Of a stretch of 16,791 bases of DNA, positions 1 to 6,527 are shown in pieces. A model generated the notes under the pieces. The model saw only the letters and a program-made list of their open reading frames with translations. It was not told where the DNA came from and did no database searches. Numbering within the stretch: position 1 is the stretch's first letter; each line of letters starts with the position of its first letter. The translations under genes were made by a program, and so were the position numbers. Source of the DNA: Deltaproteobacteria bacterium. GTDB lineage: Bacteria > Myxococcota_A > UBA796 > UBA2385. The DNA is taken from assembly GCA_947462115.1 (NCBI GenBank), contig CANHON010000055.1, forward strand, positions 1-16,791. Reading direction: 5' to 3'.

Positions 1-261
1 GAAGGCGAGACCTGCACCCTGCTGTTCGTCGATCTGCGCAGCGGGCAGCTCAGCGCCGAGCTCACCGGCCTGCACCCCGAGGCGACGGTGGACCCCGAGA
101 CCGGCGACGTGCTGCAGCCGGCCCGCTCGGCGGCCGTGCTGGAGTCGGACATGCGGGCCGTCGAGAAGATCGTGCTGCGGGCTCTTCCAGGCGGGGAGTG
201 GATCAGCTTTGGGCCCCGCGGCATCGTCGCCGCCAGCCAGTCGGCCGGCGCCGCCATCTGA
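1..261 (+). CDS. 3' end of an unrecognised protein (partial)
   Basis: An open frame enters from the left edge in frame 1 and stops at a TGA at 259-261, giving the last 86 residues. The fragment starts EGETCTLLFVDLRSGQ and ends SQSAGAAI. It is mixed in composition with no low-complexity stretch, and its codon use, with G/C at third positions, resembles the real genes downstream. I do not recognise a family. No transmembrane segment is visible in this part. The pattern of short hydrophobic strands separated by charged turns suggests a beta-rich soluble or secreted domain, but this is weak inference. It is separated from the next gene by 249 bp that include Fur-like sites, so it is probably not in the same transcription unit. 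Confidence 0.6.
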   Translation, partial: EGETCTLLFVDLRSGQLSAELTGLHPEATVDPETGDVLQPARSAAVLESDMRAVEKIVLRALPGGEWISFGPRGIVAASQSAGAAI

Positions 262-275
262 GGGCCCGGCCCCCG

Positions 276-300
276 CCTCGCCCAGCCTCGCCTCGCCTCG
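276..300. repeat. Low-complexity CCTCG-rich stretch
   Basis: The pentamer CCTCG occurs at 276-280, 286-290, 291-295 and 296-300, and once more at 311-315. It lies just after the stop codon of the upstream gene. It looks like simple-sequence DNA and I assign no function to it. Confidence 0.5.
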
Positions 301-321
301 CCTTGCGCAGCCTCGTCCCGT

Positions 322-357
322 CGATCCCTCTGGATCGGTCGGGGCGCTCCGCTTTTT
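322..357 (+). terminator. Weak candidate terminator after the upstream gene
   Basis: CGATCC (322-327) and GGATCG (332-337) form a perfect 6-bp stem with a 4-base loop. A run of five T lies at 353-357, but about 15 bp separate it from the stem, so this is not a canonical intrinsic terminator. It is listed because it is the only stem plus T-run between the end of the first gene and the Fur-like sites. Confidence 0.25.
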
Positions 358-403
358 GGAGTCAGCGGTCGGTGTCGCTCGGCGCCCGCCCGCCGACGGT
401 ATT

Positions 404-422
404 GAACATGATTTTCAATATC
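404..422 (+). promoter_or_regulatory. Fur-box-like operator 1
   Basis: GAACATGATTTTCAATATC matches the classical 19-bp Fur consensus GATAATGATAATCATTATC at 14 of 19 positions by direct count. It overlaps a perfect inverted repeat, TATTGAA at 400-406 and TTCAATA at 414-420. The AT-rich block stands out sharply from the surrounding GC-rich DNA. It lies about 90 bp upstream of a lipoprotein, imelysin and TonB-receptor gene set, the kind of cargo Fur controls. The match is seen directly; Fur binding is inference. Confidence 0.65.
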
Positions 423-468
423 AGCCCTCCGGACCCTGGACGCGGCTTCGCCCTGGCGATACCTAAAT

Positions 469-487
469 GAAAACGATATTCGATTTC
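469..487 (+). promoter_or_regulatory. Fur-box-like operator 2
   Basis: GAAAACGATATTCGATTTC matches the 19-bp Fur consensus at 13 of 19 positions. It sits inside a 23-bp near-palindrome (467-489) whose arms begin ATGAAA and end TTTCAT, with CGA and TCG placed symmetrically around the centre. It ends 23 bp before the ATG of the lipoprotein gene, so a repressor bound here would block the ribosome-binding-site-proximal region or the promoter. I could not place a convincing -35/-10 pair between the two sites. Confidence 0.55.
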
Positions 488-498
488 ATCAGCGCCCC

Positions 499-505
499 GG
501 AGGAG
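499..505 (+). promoter_or_regulatory. Shine-Dalgarno of the DUF4856 lipoprotein gene
   Basis: GGAGGAG lies five bases before the ATG at 511. It is a strong ribosome binding site and fixes this start over the in-frame Met at residue 12. Confidence 0.75.
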
Positions 506-510
506 CCGCC

Positions 511-2034
511 ATGCACCGCGCACAGAGCCGCAGCAACCACTCCATGTCCCTGATCTGGATGGCGTGTATCGCCAGCGCCCTCGTCGGCTGCACCGCCTCC
601 TCGCCCAAGGACACCGCCGCCGATGGCAGCGGAGACGGCGGCGTGGACGGCAGCGCCGATGACGGCATCGACGGGAGCGCGGACGGGAGCGCGGACGGCG
701 GGGCCGATGGGGGCGGCGAGGGCTACGCCTTTGACAGCCGGTTCGACGGCGAAGACAGCGTGTCCTACAGCGGTCAGGTGTTCCGCCACCTGCTGATCGA
801 GGACATGAGCCGGTGGGTCGGCGGCCTCACCGCCCGGGTGGACGCCGGCTGGTTCCCGGTGGCCGGCGAGGTCGAGGGCGAGCTGCTGTTCTACTACGCC
901 TTCGACAGCGCCTCGGGCGGCGAGGTTCCGCTGAGCAAGATCACCGATCCTGCGGCCCTTCAGAGCACCTACAACGAGGTGAGCGCCGACAAGGACCTCG
1001 TGGGCAAGGTCGCCGGCAACGACCCCACCGGACAGCACAAGGACTGGTCCACCGCCCTGGTGGGCTGGGGCGCGCCCGGCAGCCACAGCCCCGACGGCCT
1101 GCTGCGGTCGTGGATCGCCCAGGTGGACGCCGCTGCCGTGGCCCGCAGCAACGGCGACATCCCGCTGGACCCGAGCGGCGCGCCGGTGGGCTCCGTCACC
1201 CTCACCGCCGAGGGGCATGATCTGCAGCAGCTGATGCAGAAATTCCTGCTCGGCTCCATCGCCTTCTCCCAGGGCGCCGACGACTACCTCGACGACGATC
1301 TGGAGGGCAAGGGCCTCAACTCCGACCACACCGGGCCCGAGGGCGAGGACAACTACACCGCGCTGGAGCACGCCTGGGACGAGGGTTTTGGCTACTTCGG
1401 CGCCGCGCGAGACTACGGCGACTGGGAGGACGCCCTGACCGCCGGCGCCGGCGTCCGCGACTCCTGGGCGGCGGACGGGGCCATCGACCTGCTGACCGAG
1501 GCGAGCTGGGGCCACGCGCTCAACGCCGGGAAGCGCGACGACGGCGCGCTGGTCGCGACCGACCTCAGCGGCCAGGCCTGGGGCCATTTCATCGACGGCC
1601 GCCGGCTGATCGCCGAGAGCGCCGGGCCGCTGACCGAGGACGAGCGGGCCGCGCTCCTCGCCCACCGGGACGGGGCGGTCGCCGCGTGGGAGGCGGCCAT
1701 CGGCGCCACGATTGTCCACTATATCAACGATGTGCTGCGCGACATGGGCAGCTTCGGCACGGCCGAGTACGACTTCGCGGCCCACGCCAAACATTGGAGC
1801 GAGCTCAAGGGCTTCGCGCTGAGCCTGCAGTTCAACCCGCGCTCGGCGCTGTCGGACGAGGACTTCGCCACCCTCCACGGCCTCCTCGGCGACGCCCCGG
1901 TCCTGCCCTCGGCTGGCGCGACGGCGGCAGCGGACTACGAACTGCGGCTCGCGGAGGCGCGGGCGCTGCTCGGCGCGGCCTACGGCTTCGACGCCGGCAA
2001 CCTCGGGGACGCGGAGGGCAACAATGGCTGGTGA
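511..2034 (+). CDS. DUF4856-type lipoprotein
   Basis: A 507-residue exported lipoprotein. A positively charged N-terminus and hydrophobic core (residues 14-25) end in a lipobox, LVGC, with the acylated Cys at 27. Residues about 35-72 are an Asp/Gly/Ser/Ala-rich linker, partly encoded by a tandem 12-bp repeat. The folded domain follows from about residue 75 and resembles DUF4856: an early FRHLLIEDM segment, HAWDEGFGYFG at about 287-297, KHWSELKGFALSLQFNP from about 427, and a C-terminal PVLP segment. The molecular function of DUF4856 is unknown. From memory, these genes often neighbour imelysin-family genes, and here the imelysin gene starts 11 bp inside this one. The leader carries two Fur-like boxes. 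The likely role is a surface or periplasmic component of metal or metal-complex uptake (inference). The family call rests on recognised motifs, not a search. Confidence 0.8.
   Translation: MHRAQSRSNHSMSLIWMACIASALVGCTASSPKDTAADGSGDGGVDGSADDGIDGSADGSADGGADGGGEGYAFDSRFDGEDSVSYSGQVFRHLLIEDMSRWVGGLTARVDAGWFPVAGEVEGELLFYYAFDSASGGEVPLSKITDPAALQSTYNEVSADKDLVGKVAGNDPTGQHKDWSTALVGWGAPGSHSPDGLLRSWIAQVDAAAVARSNGDIPLDPSGAPVGSVTLTAEGHDLQQLMQKFLLGSIAFSQGADDYLDDDLEGKGLNSDHTGPEGEDNYTALEHAWDEGFGYFGAARDYGDWEDALTAGAGVRDSWAADGAIDLLTEASWGHALNAGKRDDGALVATDLSGQAWGHFIDGRRLIAESAGPLTEDERAALLAHRDGAVAAWEAAIGATIVHYINDVLRDMGSFGTAEYDFAAHAKHWSELKGFALSLQFNPRSALSDEDFATLHGLLGDAPVLPSAGATAAADYELRLAEARALLGAAYGFDAGNLGDAEGNNGW
671..694 (+). 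repeat. Tandem 12-bp repeat encoding the lipoprotein linker
   Basis: Two exact copies of ACGGGAGCGCGG occur at 671-682 and 683-694, encoding part of the repeated DGSADGSAD linker after the lipobox. The length is a multiple of three, so copy-number change would keep the frame. Confidence 0.8.
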
Positions 2035-3217
2035 TCGTCGCGGCTGGCTGAGCCTGATGGGCTTCGCTGGGCTCGTCTTCGCGCAGGACTTGGCCTGCGC
2101 CATCGGCAAAGGAGACGCGGCGGACCCGGCGCTGACCGACGCGCTGGACGCCACCCTCACCGAGGCCGCGCCCACGCTCATCGCCCCGGCGCTGTCGGCC
2201 GCCATCGCCGAGATCGCCCCGCTGGACGCTGCGCTGGTCGCCTGGGCGGAGTCCGGCGGCGGCGAGGCCGAGCGGGCGGCGGCCCAAGCGGCGGCCTTGC
2301 CCCTGCTGCTCGCCTGGCAGCGGGTGGAGCTGCTCGAGCTCGGGCCCCTGGGCAGCGCGCTGCAGGTCGTCGGCGGCGCCGATCTGCGCGACTCGGTCTA
2401 CTCCTGGCCCACCGTCAACCCCTGTCGGGTCGACCAAGAGACCGCCACCGAGGGCTATGTCGCGGCGGACTTCACCGCGGCCGAGCTGCCCAACGTGCGC
2501 GGCCTCGACGCCATCGAGTGGCTGCTGTGGGCCCCGCCCGGCGAGAACGTGTGCCCCGGGCAGGTCGACATCAACGCCAACGGCACCTGGGACATCCTCG
2601 GCGTCGAGGCGGTGCAGGCGCGGCGGGCGGCCTACGCCCGCGTGGCCCTCGCCGGCGTGGCGGCGGACCTCGACACCGCCGCCGCGGCCTTCGGCGAAGG
2701 GGGCGCCTGGGCCACCGCGCTGGCCGCTGCCGGCGCGCCCGGCAGCGCCTACGACAGCCCCGAAGCCGGCCTCAACGCCCTCTACGACGCTGCTTTCTAC
2801 ATTGAGGCCGTCGCCAAGGACCTCAAGCTGGCCGAGCCCCTCGGCTTGCGGTCGTGCACGGCGGCCTGTGAGGCCCTCGCCGAGGGCCTGCCCAGCGGCG
2901 CCTCCCACCTGTTCCTGCGGGAGAACATCGCGGGCTTCCGCGCGATCTGGGAGATGGGCGAGGGCAGCGGCTTCGACGATCTGCTGATCGCCCTCGGGCA
3001 CGCCGATCTCGTCGAGGAGGTCGATGAGGCGCTGCTCGCCGCCGAGGCCGCGGCCCTGGCCCTGGAGCAGCCCGTTCACCTCGCCCTCACCGGCGACCCC
3101 GAGGGGGTGCGCGCGCTGCACGACGCCCTGGTCGAGCTCGGCCGCCTCTGGAAGGTGGACGTGGCGACCGCCCTGCTGCTCACCGTGCCCGCCGAGGCGG
3201 CCGGCGACAACGACTGA
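2024..3217 (+). CDS. Imelysin-family (IrpA-like) periplasmic protein
   Basis: A 397-residue, mostly alpha-helical protein of about the usual size for the family. The N-terminus (residues 1-25) has two Arg followed by a hydrophobic stretch ending near LACA, so export to the periplasm is likely. Family hallmarks are the W-x-R-V-E-type helix at about 98-110 with a following GPLG, a segment DSVYSWPTVNPC at 123-134, and GLDAIEWLLW at 160-169. The last corresponds to the imelysin signature GxHxxE, but the His is Asp162, while Gly160 and Glu165 remain. Imelysins are iron-regulated proteins proposed to bind metal, with no settled enzymatic role. The ATG overlaps the previous gene by 11 bp and is preceded by GGAGGG at 2013-2018, indicating translational coupling. 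An alternative start is Met12. The family call is good; the ligand is unknown. Confidence 0.85.
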   Translation: MAGDRRGWLSLMGFAGLVFAQDLACAIGKGDAADPALTDALDATLTEAAPTLIAPALSAAIAEIAPLDAALVAWAESGGGEAERAAAQAAALPLLLAWQRVELLELGPLGSALQVVGGADLRDSVYSWPTVNPCRVDQETATEGYVAADFTAAELPNVRGLDAIEWLLWAPPGENVCPGQVDINANGTWDILGVEAVQARRAAYARVALAGVAADLDTAAAAFGEGGAWATALAAAGAPGSAYDSPEAGLNALYDAAFYIEAVAKDLKLAEPLGLRSCTAACEALAEGLPSGASHLFLRENIAGFRAIWEMGEGSGFDDLLIALGHADLVEEVDEALLAAEAAALALEQPVHLALTGDPEGVRALHDALVELGRLWKVDVATALLLTVPAEAAGDND

Positions 3218-3240
3218 GCGCCGCCCGCGCCTCGCACAAA

Positions 3241-3276
3241 CACCCGGTCCCTTGCGCACACCCGGTCCCTCGCGCA
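3241..3276 (+). repeat. Two tandem 18-bp repeats before the fusion gene
   Basis: CACCCGGTCCCTTGCGCA at 3241-3258 is followed immediately by a copy with one difference (T to C) at 3259-3276. They fill most of the 76-bp gap between the imelysin stop and the GTG start at 3294. No clear Shine-Dalgarno is visible before that GTG, so the repeat may bear on its expression, or may simply be slippage DNA. Confidence 0.85.
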
Positions 3277-3293
3277 CAGCCCCCTGAGCCCGC

Positions 3294-6200
3294 GTGCCCC
3301 ACCTGCCCCACCTGCTGTCCAGCCTCGCGCAGCCCTTCGCCGACCCGGGCAGCCGGACCTACTGGCCATGGCTGGTCGTGTCGGCGGTGGTGGCCGTGGT
3401 CGTCGCCCAGCGCGGCGGGCGCCCGTGGTCTCGGGCCCTGCGGGCGGCCCTGCCGGTGTCGGCCTTGCGGAGCCCCTCGGGCCAGCTTGACGTGCAGCTG
3501 CTGATCTTCCGCCGGATCTTGGCGACGCTGCGGGCCGGCGCGGGGGCTGGCGGCGCCTACTGGCTGGCGACCCGGCTGGTCATGGCGCTGGACCAGCACT
3601 TCCCGGCGCCCGCCCTGCCGGTGCCCTCGGCCGCGGCGCTGTCGGTCGTCTACTCGCTGACCTTGTTCTTTGTGTGGGACTGGAGCCGCTTTGTCTTGCA
3701 TCGGATGATGCACCGGGTGCCGGTGCTGTGGGCCTTTCACGAGGTTCACCACTCGGCCGAGCGCATGACTCCCCTCACCTTTCACCGCGTTCATCCGGTC
3801 GAATCGCTGCTCTACGATCTCCGGGGCCTGTTGAGCACCGGCCTCGTCGCCGGCCTGTTCTTCTGGGCCTTTCGGGGCGCGGCGGTCGAACATACGCTGC
3901 TCGGCGTCCACAGCCTGGGCCTGGTCCTCACGGCGCTGAGCGGGAACCTCCGACACAGCGAGGTCCCGCTCCGCTTTCCGGCGGCGGTCGAGCGCTGGCT
4001 CCTGTCGCCGGCCCAGCACCAGCTCCACCACAGCGCCGATCCGGCCCACGCGGACGTCAATTTCGGCACCTGGCTGGCGGTGTGGGATCGCCTCGGCGGC
4101 AGCCTCCACCCCGCGCTCGGCGGCCCGGTCCCGGCTTTTGGCGTGGTCGGCGCCCGCCACGCCCAGCGCCTGAGCTCCGCCCTGTTCGCCCCCTTCGGCG
4201 CGGCCGTTGCCGCCCTTCGGCCCGCCGCCGAGGGTTCTTCGGTCTCTCAGGCAGGCCGAAGCGTCGCGTCGATCCTGCTGGCGGTGCTCGTCTTCGGCGG
4301 CCTCGTCTGCCCCACCGCGCGGGCGTCGGAACCCAAGCCAGCGGAGACGGCTGAGGAGTACCCCAACCAAGACGAAGCCCCCCAAAGCGAAGCGGGGGAG
4401 ATCATTGAGGTGTGGGCGCCGCGGGGCACCCCGCGCCTCTCGACGCCCTCGCAGACCGTGGAGCAGGCGCAGCTCGAACAGTGGGAGTACAACGACGTCC
4501 AGCGGATCCTCAGCACGGTGCCCTCGGTGACCGTGCGCACCGAGGACGGCTTTGGGCTGCGGCCCAACATTGGGATCCGGGGGACCAACCCCGACCGAAG
4601 CGCCAAGGTGCTGCTGCTCGAAGACGGCCTGCCCATCGCGCCCGCGCCCTACGCCGCCCCGGCCGCCTACTACTTTCCCCTCACCCAGCGGCTGACCGCG
4701 GTGGAGGTCACCAAGGGGGCCGCGGCCATCCCCTACGGCCCCCAGAACATCGCCGGGGTCGTCAACCTCGTCACGCGCGGCGTGGGCGGACCCGGCGAAC
4801 CCGGCAGCGCCATCGACCTCTCGGGCGGCAGCTACGGCACGCTGAAGTCCTCGGCCTGGGTGCGGGCGAGCCGCGGGGGCAGCGGCCTGCTGCTCGAGGG
4901 CGCGCACCTCAGCGCCAGCGGCTTCAAGGCGCTGCCGGGCGACGCCCCGACCGGTTTTGGCCGGGTGGACCTGATGGGCAAGGGCGCGCTGCGGCTGCCG
5001 GAGCTCGGCGCGCTGAAGCACGATCTGGAGCTGAAGCTCGGCTGGGGGCAGGAGCTCAGCCACGAGACCTACCTCGGCCTCGGCCCCGACGACTTCGCCG
5101 AGGCGCCCCTGCGCCGCTACGGCGCCTCGGCGGAGGACCGCATGCAGTGGCGGCACAGCCAGGCCAGCCTGCGGTGGTTCGGCGCCCTGCCCAGCGTCGA
5201 TCTGGAGCTGAGCGTCTATGGCAGCCGGCTCGACCGCCAGTGGCTGCGTTTTGATGGCTTCGCCGACGGAACCGACGTGAACGCCGCGCTGCAGGCCGAT
5301 CCCGACGGGCTCAGCGGCCGCTACCTCGGGGCCCTGCGGGGCGAACAAGACAGCGTCAGCGGCGAGAGCGACGTGGCGCTCGTCAACAACGACCGGCTGC
5401 TGCAGAACGGCGGCGTAGAGCTGCGGGGTCGGGGCGGCTGGCGCGGGCAGCGGGCCGGACTGGAGCTGGCCGGCGGCCTCCGCCTCCACGGCGACTGGGT
5501 GGAGCGCGACCACCGCCGGGAGCTGCGCGGCCTGGCTGAAGGGGCCCTGCTGGACGCTTCAGGCGCACGCACCCCCACCGCCGACAGCCACGCCAGCGCG
5601 CGGGCCCTCGCCGCCTTTGGCACCGCCGACGTGCAGCTCGGGGCCGCCCACGTCCAGCCAGGCCTGCGGGTGGAGCGGGTCGCGACCCACTTTGAGGATC
5701 GCCTCCTCGACGCTGATCCCATCGACGCGACGCAGACGGTGGTGCTGCCGGGGGTCAACGCCCTGTGGTCCTACAAGGGCCTGCTCAGCCCCTTCGCCGG
5801 GGTGCACCAAGGCTATTCGCCGACGCCGCCGGGCAGCCCCGAGGGCACCTTGCCCGAGCGCGCCACGGTCAGCGAGCTCGGCCTGCTCGCCGGCCGCGAC
5901 CAGCAGCTCAGCCTGACCGGCTTCTGGAGCGCCTACCAGAACCTGACCGGCCAGTGCACGCTGTCCGGCGGCTGCTCCGACGCCCAGCTCGACCTGCAGT
6001 ACAACGGCGGCGCGGCGGACGTGCGCGGCCTCGAGCTGAGCTTGCACGGCGAGACGCCGGCCGGGCCGCTGGGCCTTCAGGGGCGCTTCGACGGCACCTG
6101 GACCGAGAGCAGCTTTCGAACCGGCTTTAGCTCCGAGCTGCCGGTGTGGGGCACGGTGGAGGCCGGGGACAGCCTGCCGAACCTGCCGGCCCTGCAAGGG

Positions 6201-6527
6201 GTGGCGCAGCTCAACCTGATCGTGCCCGCCGTTGATCACCTCGCCTTTGGCGCCGCCCTGCGCGGCCGCAGCGTGCAGCGGGACGTGGCCGGCCAAGGGC
6301 CCATCCCCGAGCCCGAGGCGCTGCCGGGCCTGCTGACCCTCGACCTGAACTTCAGCGCGCCGACGCTCGGGCCGGTGGTGCTCTACGCCAACGTGAGCAA
6401 CGTCACCAACGCCATTGTCATCGAGTCCTTCCGGCCCTATGGCGCGCGGCCGACGACCCCGCGGCTGTTCACCCTGGGGCTCAAGGCCGAGGGCCGGAGC
6501 CTCGCGAAGCCGCCGAAGGGCCGCTAG
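3294..6527 (+). CDS. Fatty acid hydroxylase/sterol desaturase fused to FecA-like TonB-dependent receptor
   Basis: A single 1077-residue frame contains two unrelated modules. Residues 1-300 are an integral-membrane di-iron hydroxylase of the fatty acid hydroxylase/sterol desaturase superfamily. Hydrophobic segments lie near 24-38, 83-98, 113-128 and 180-193, and the His clusters are H136-MM-H140, H149-EV-H152-H153, H164/H167, H221 and H242-QL-H245-H246. Residues 322-345 look like a signal peptide: Arg322, a hydrophobic core at 324-337, and an ARA cleavage-type site. A TonB-box-like EIIEVWA follows at 369-375. A plug (about 385-500, with RTEDGFGLRPNIGIRGTNPD-type FecA motifs) and a beta-barrel to the end complete the receptor. 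No STN signalling domain is present. The only in-frame alternative starts near the junction are GTG codons at 4080 and 4143, which would leave implausibly long leaders. Domain calls are firm. Whether the product is one polypeptide, a processed one or two is open. The Fur-like leader and the imelysin neighbour suggest uptake of an iron complex. Confidence 0.88.
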   Translation: MPHLPHLLSSLAQPFADPGSRTYWPWLVVSAVVAVVVAQRGGRPWSRALRAALPVSALRSPSGQLDVQLLIFRRILATLRAGAGAGGAYWLATRLVMALDQHFPAPALPVPSAAALSVVYSLTLFFVWDWSRFVLHRMMHRVPVLWAFHEVHHSAERMTPLTFHRVHPVESLLYDLRGLLSTGLVAGLFFWAFRGAAVEHTLLGVHSLGLVLTALSGNLRHSEVPLRFPAAVERWLLSPAQHQLHHSADPAHADVNFGTWLAVWDRLGGSLHPALGGPVPAFGVVGARHAQRLSSALFAPFGAAVAALRPAAEGSSVSQAGRSVASILLAVLVFGGLVCPTARASEPKPAETAEEYPNQDEAPQSEAGEIIEVWAPRGTPRLSTPSQTVEQAQLEQWEYNDVQRILSTVPSVTVRTEDGFGLRPNIGIRGTNPDRSAKVLLLEDGLPIAPAPYAAPAAYYFPLTQRLTAVEVTKGAAAIPYGPQNIAGVVNLVTRGVGGPGEPGSAIDLSGGSYGTLKSSAWVRASRGGSGLLLEGAHLSASGFKALPGDAPTGFGRVDLMGKGALRLPELGALKHDLELKLGWGQELSHETYLGLGPDDFAEAPLRRYGASAEDRMQWRHSQASLRWFGALPSVDLELSVYGSRLDRQWLRFDGFADGTDVNAALQADPDGLSGRYLGALRGEQDSVSGESDVALVNNDRLLQNGGVELRGRGGWRGQRAGLELAGGLRLHGDWVERDHRRELRGLAEGALLDASGARTPTADSHASARALAAFGTADVQLGAAHVQPGLRVERVATHFEDRLLDADPIDATQTVVLPGVNALWSYKGLLSPFAGVHQGYSPTPPGSPEGTLPERATVSELGLLAGRDQQLSLTGFWSAYQNLTGQCTLSGGCSDAQLDLQYNGGAADVRGLELSLHGETPAGPLGLQGRFDGTWTESSFRTGFSSELPVWGTVEAGDSLPNLPALQGVAQLNLIVPAVDHLAFGAALRGRSVQRDVAGQGPIPEPEALPGLLTLDLNFSAPTLGPVVLYANVSNVTNAIVIESFRPYGARPTTPRLFTLGLKAEGRSLAKPPKGR

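Noticed and set aside
198..470. Two small plus-strand open frames before the lipoprotein gene
   Set aside because: They overlap the end of the upstream gene and the Fur-like site, are Arg/Pro/Ser-rich, and lack ribosome binding sites.
463..2205. A 580-codon open frame on the minus strand opposite the lipoprotein and imelysin genes
   Set aside because: It is composed of Ala/Gly/Val/Arg-rich sequence with no domain signature, and mirrors the codon phase of the real genes; typical antisense artefact in GC-rich DNA.
1832..3277. Long minus-strand open frame opposite the imelysin gene
   Set aside because: Low-complexity Arg/Gly composition and no motif; the plus strand encodes a recognisable family.
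3180..5513. A 777-codon minus-strand open frame opposite the hydroxylase-receptor gene
   Set aside because: The plus strand has firm hydroxylase and TonB-receptor motifs; the antisense frame has none.
5559..6296. Minus-strand open frame opposite the receptor barrel
   Set aside because: Ala/Gly/Gln/Val-rich shadow without any recognisable domain.
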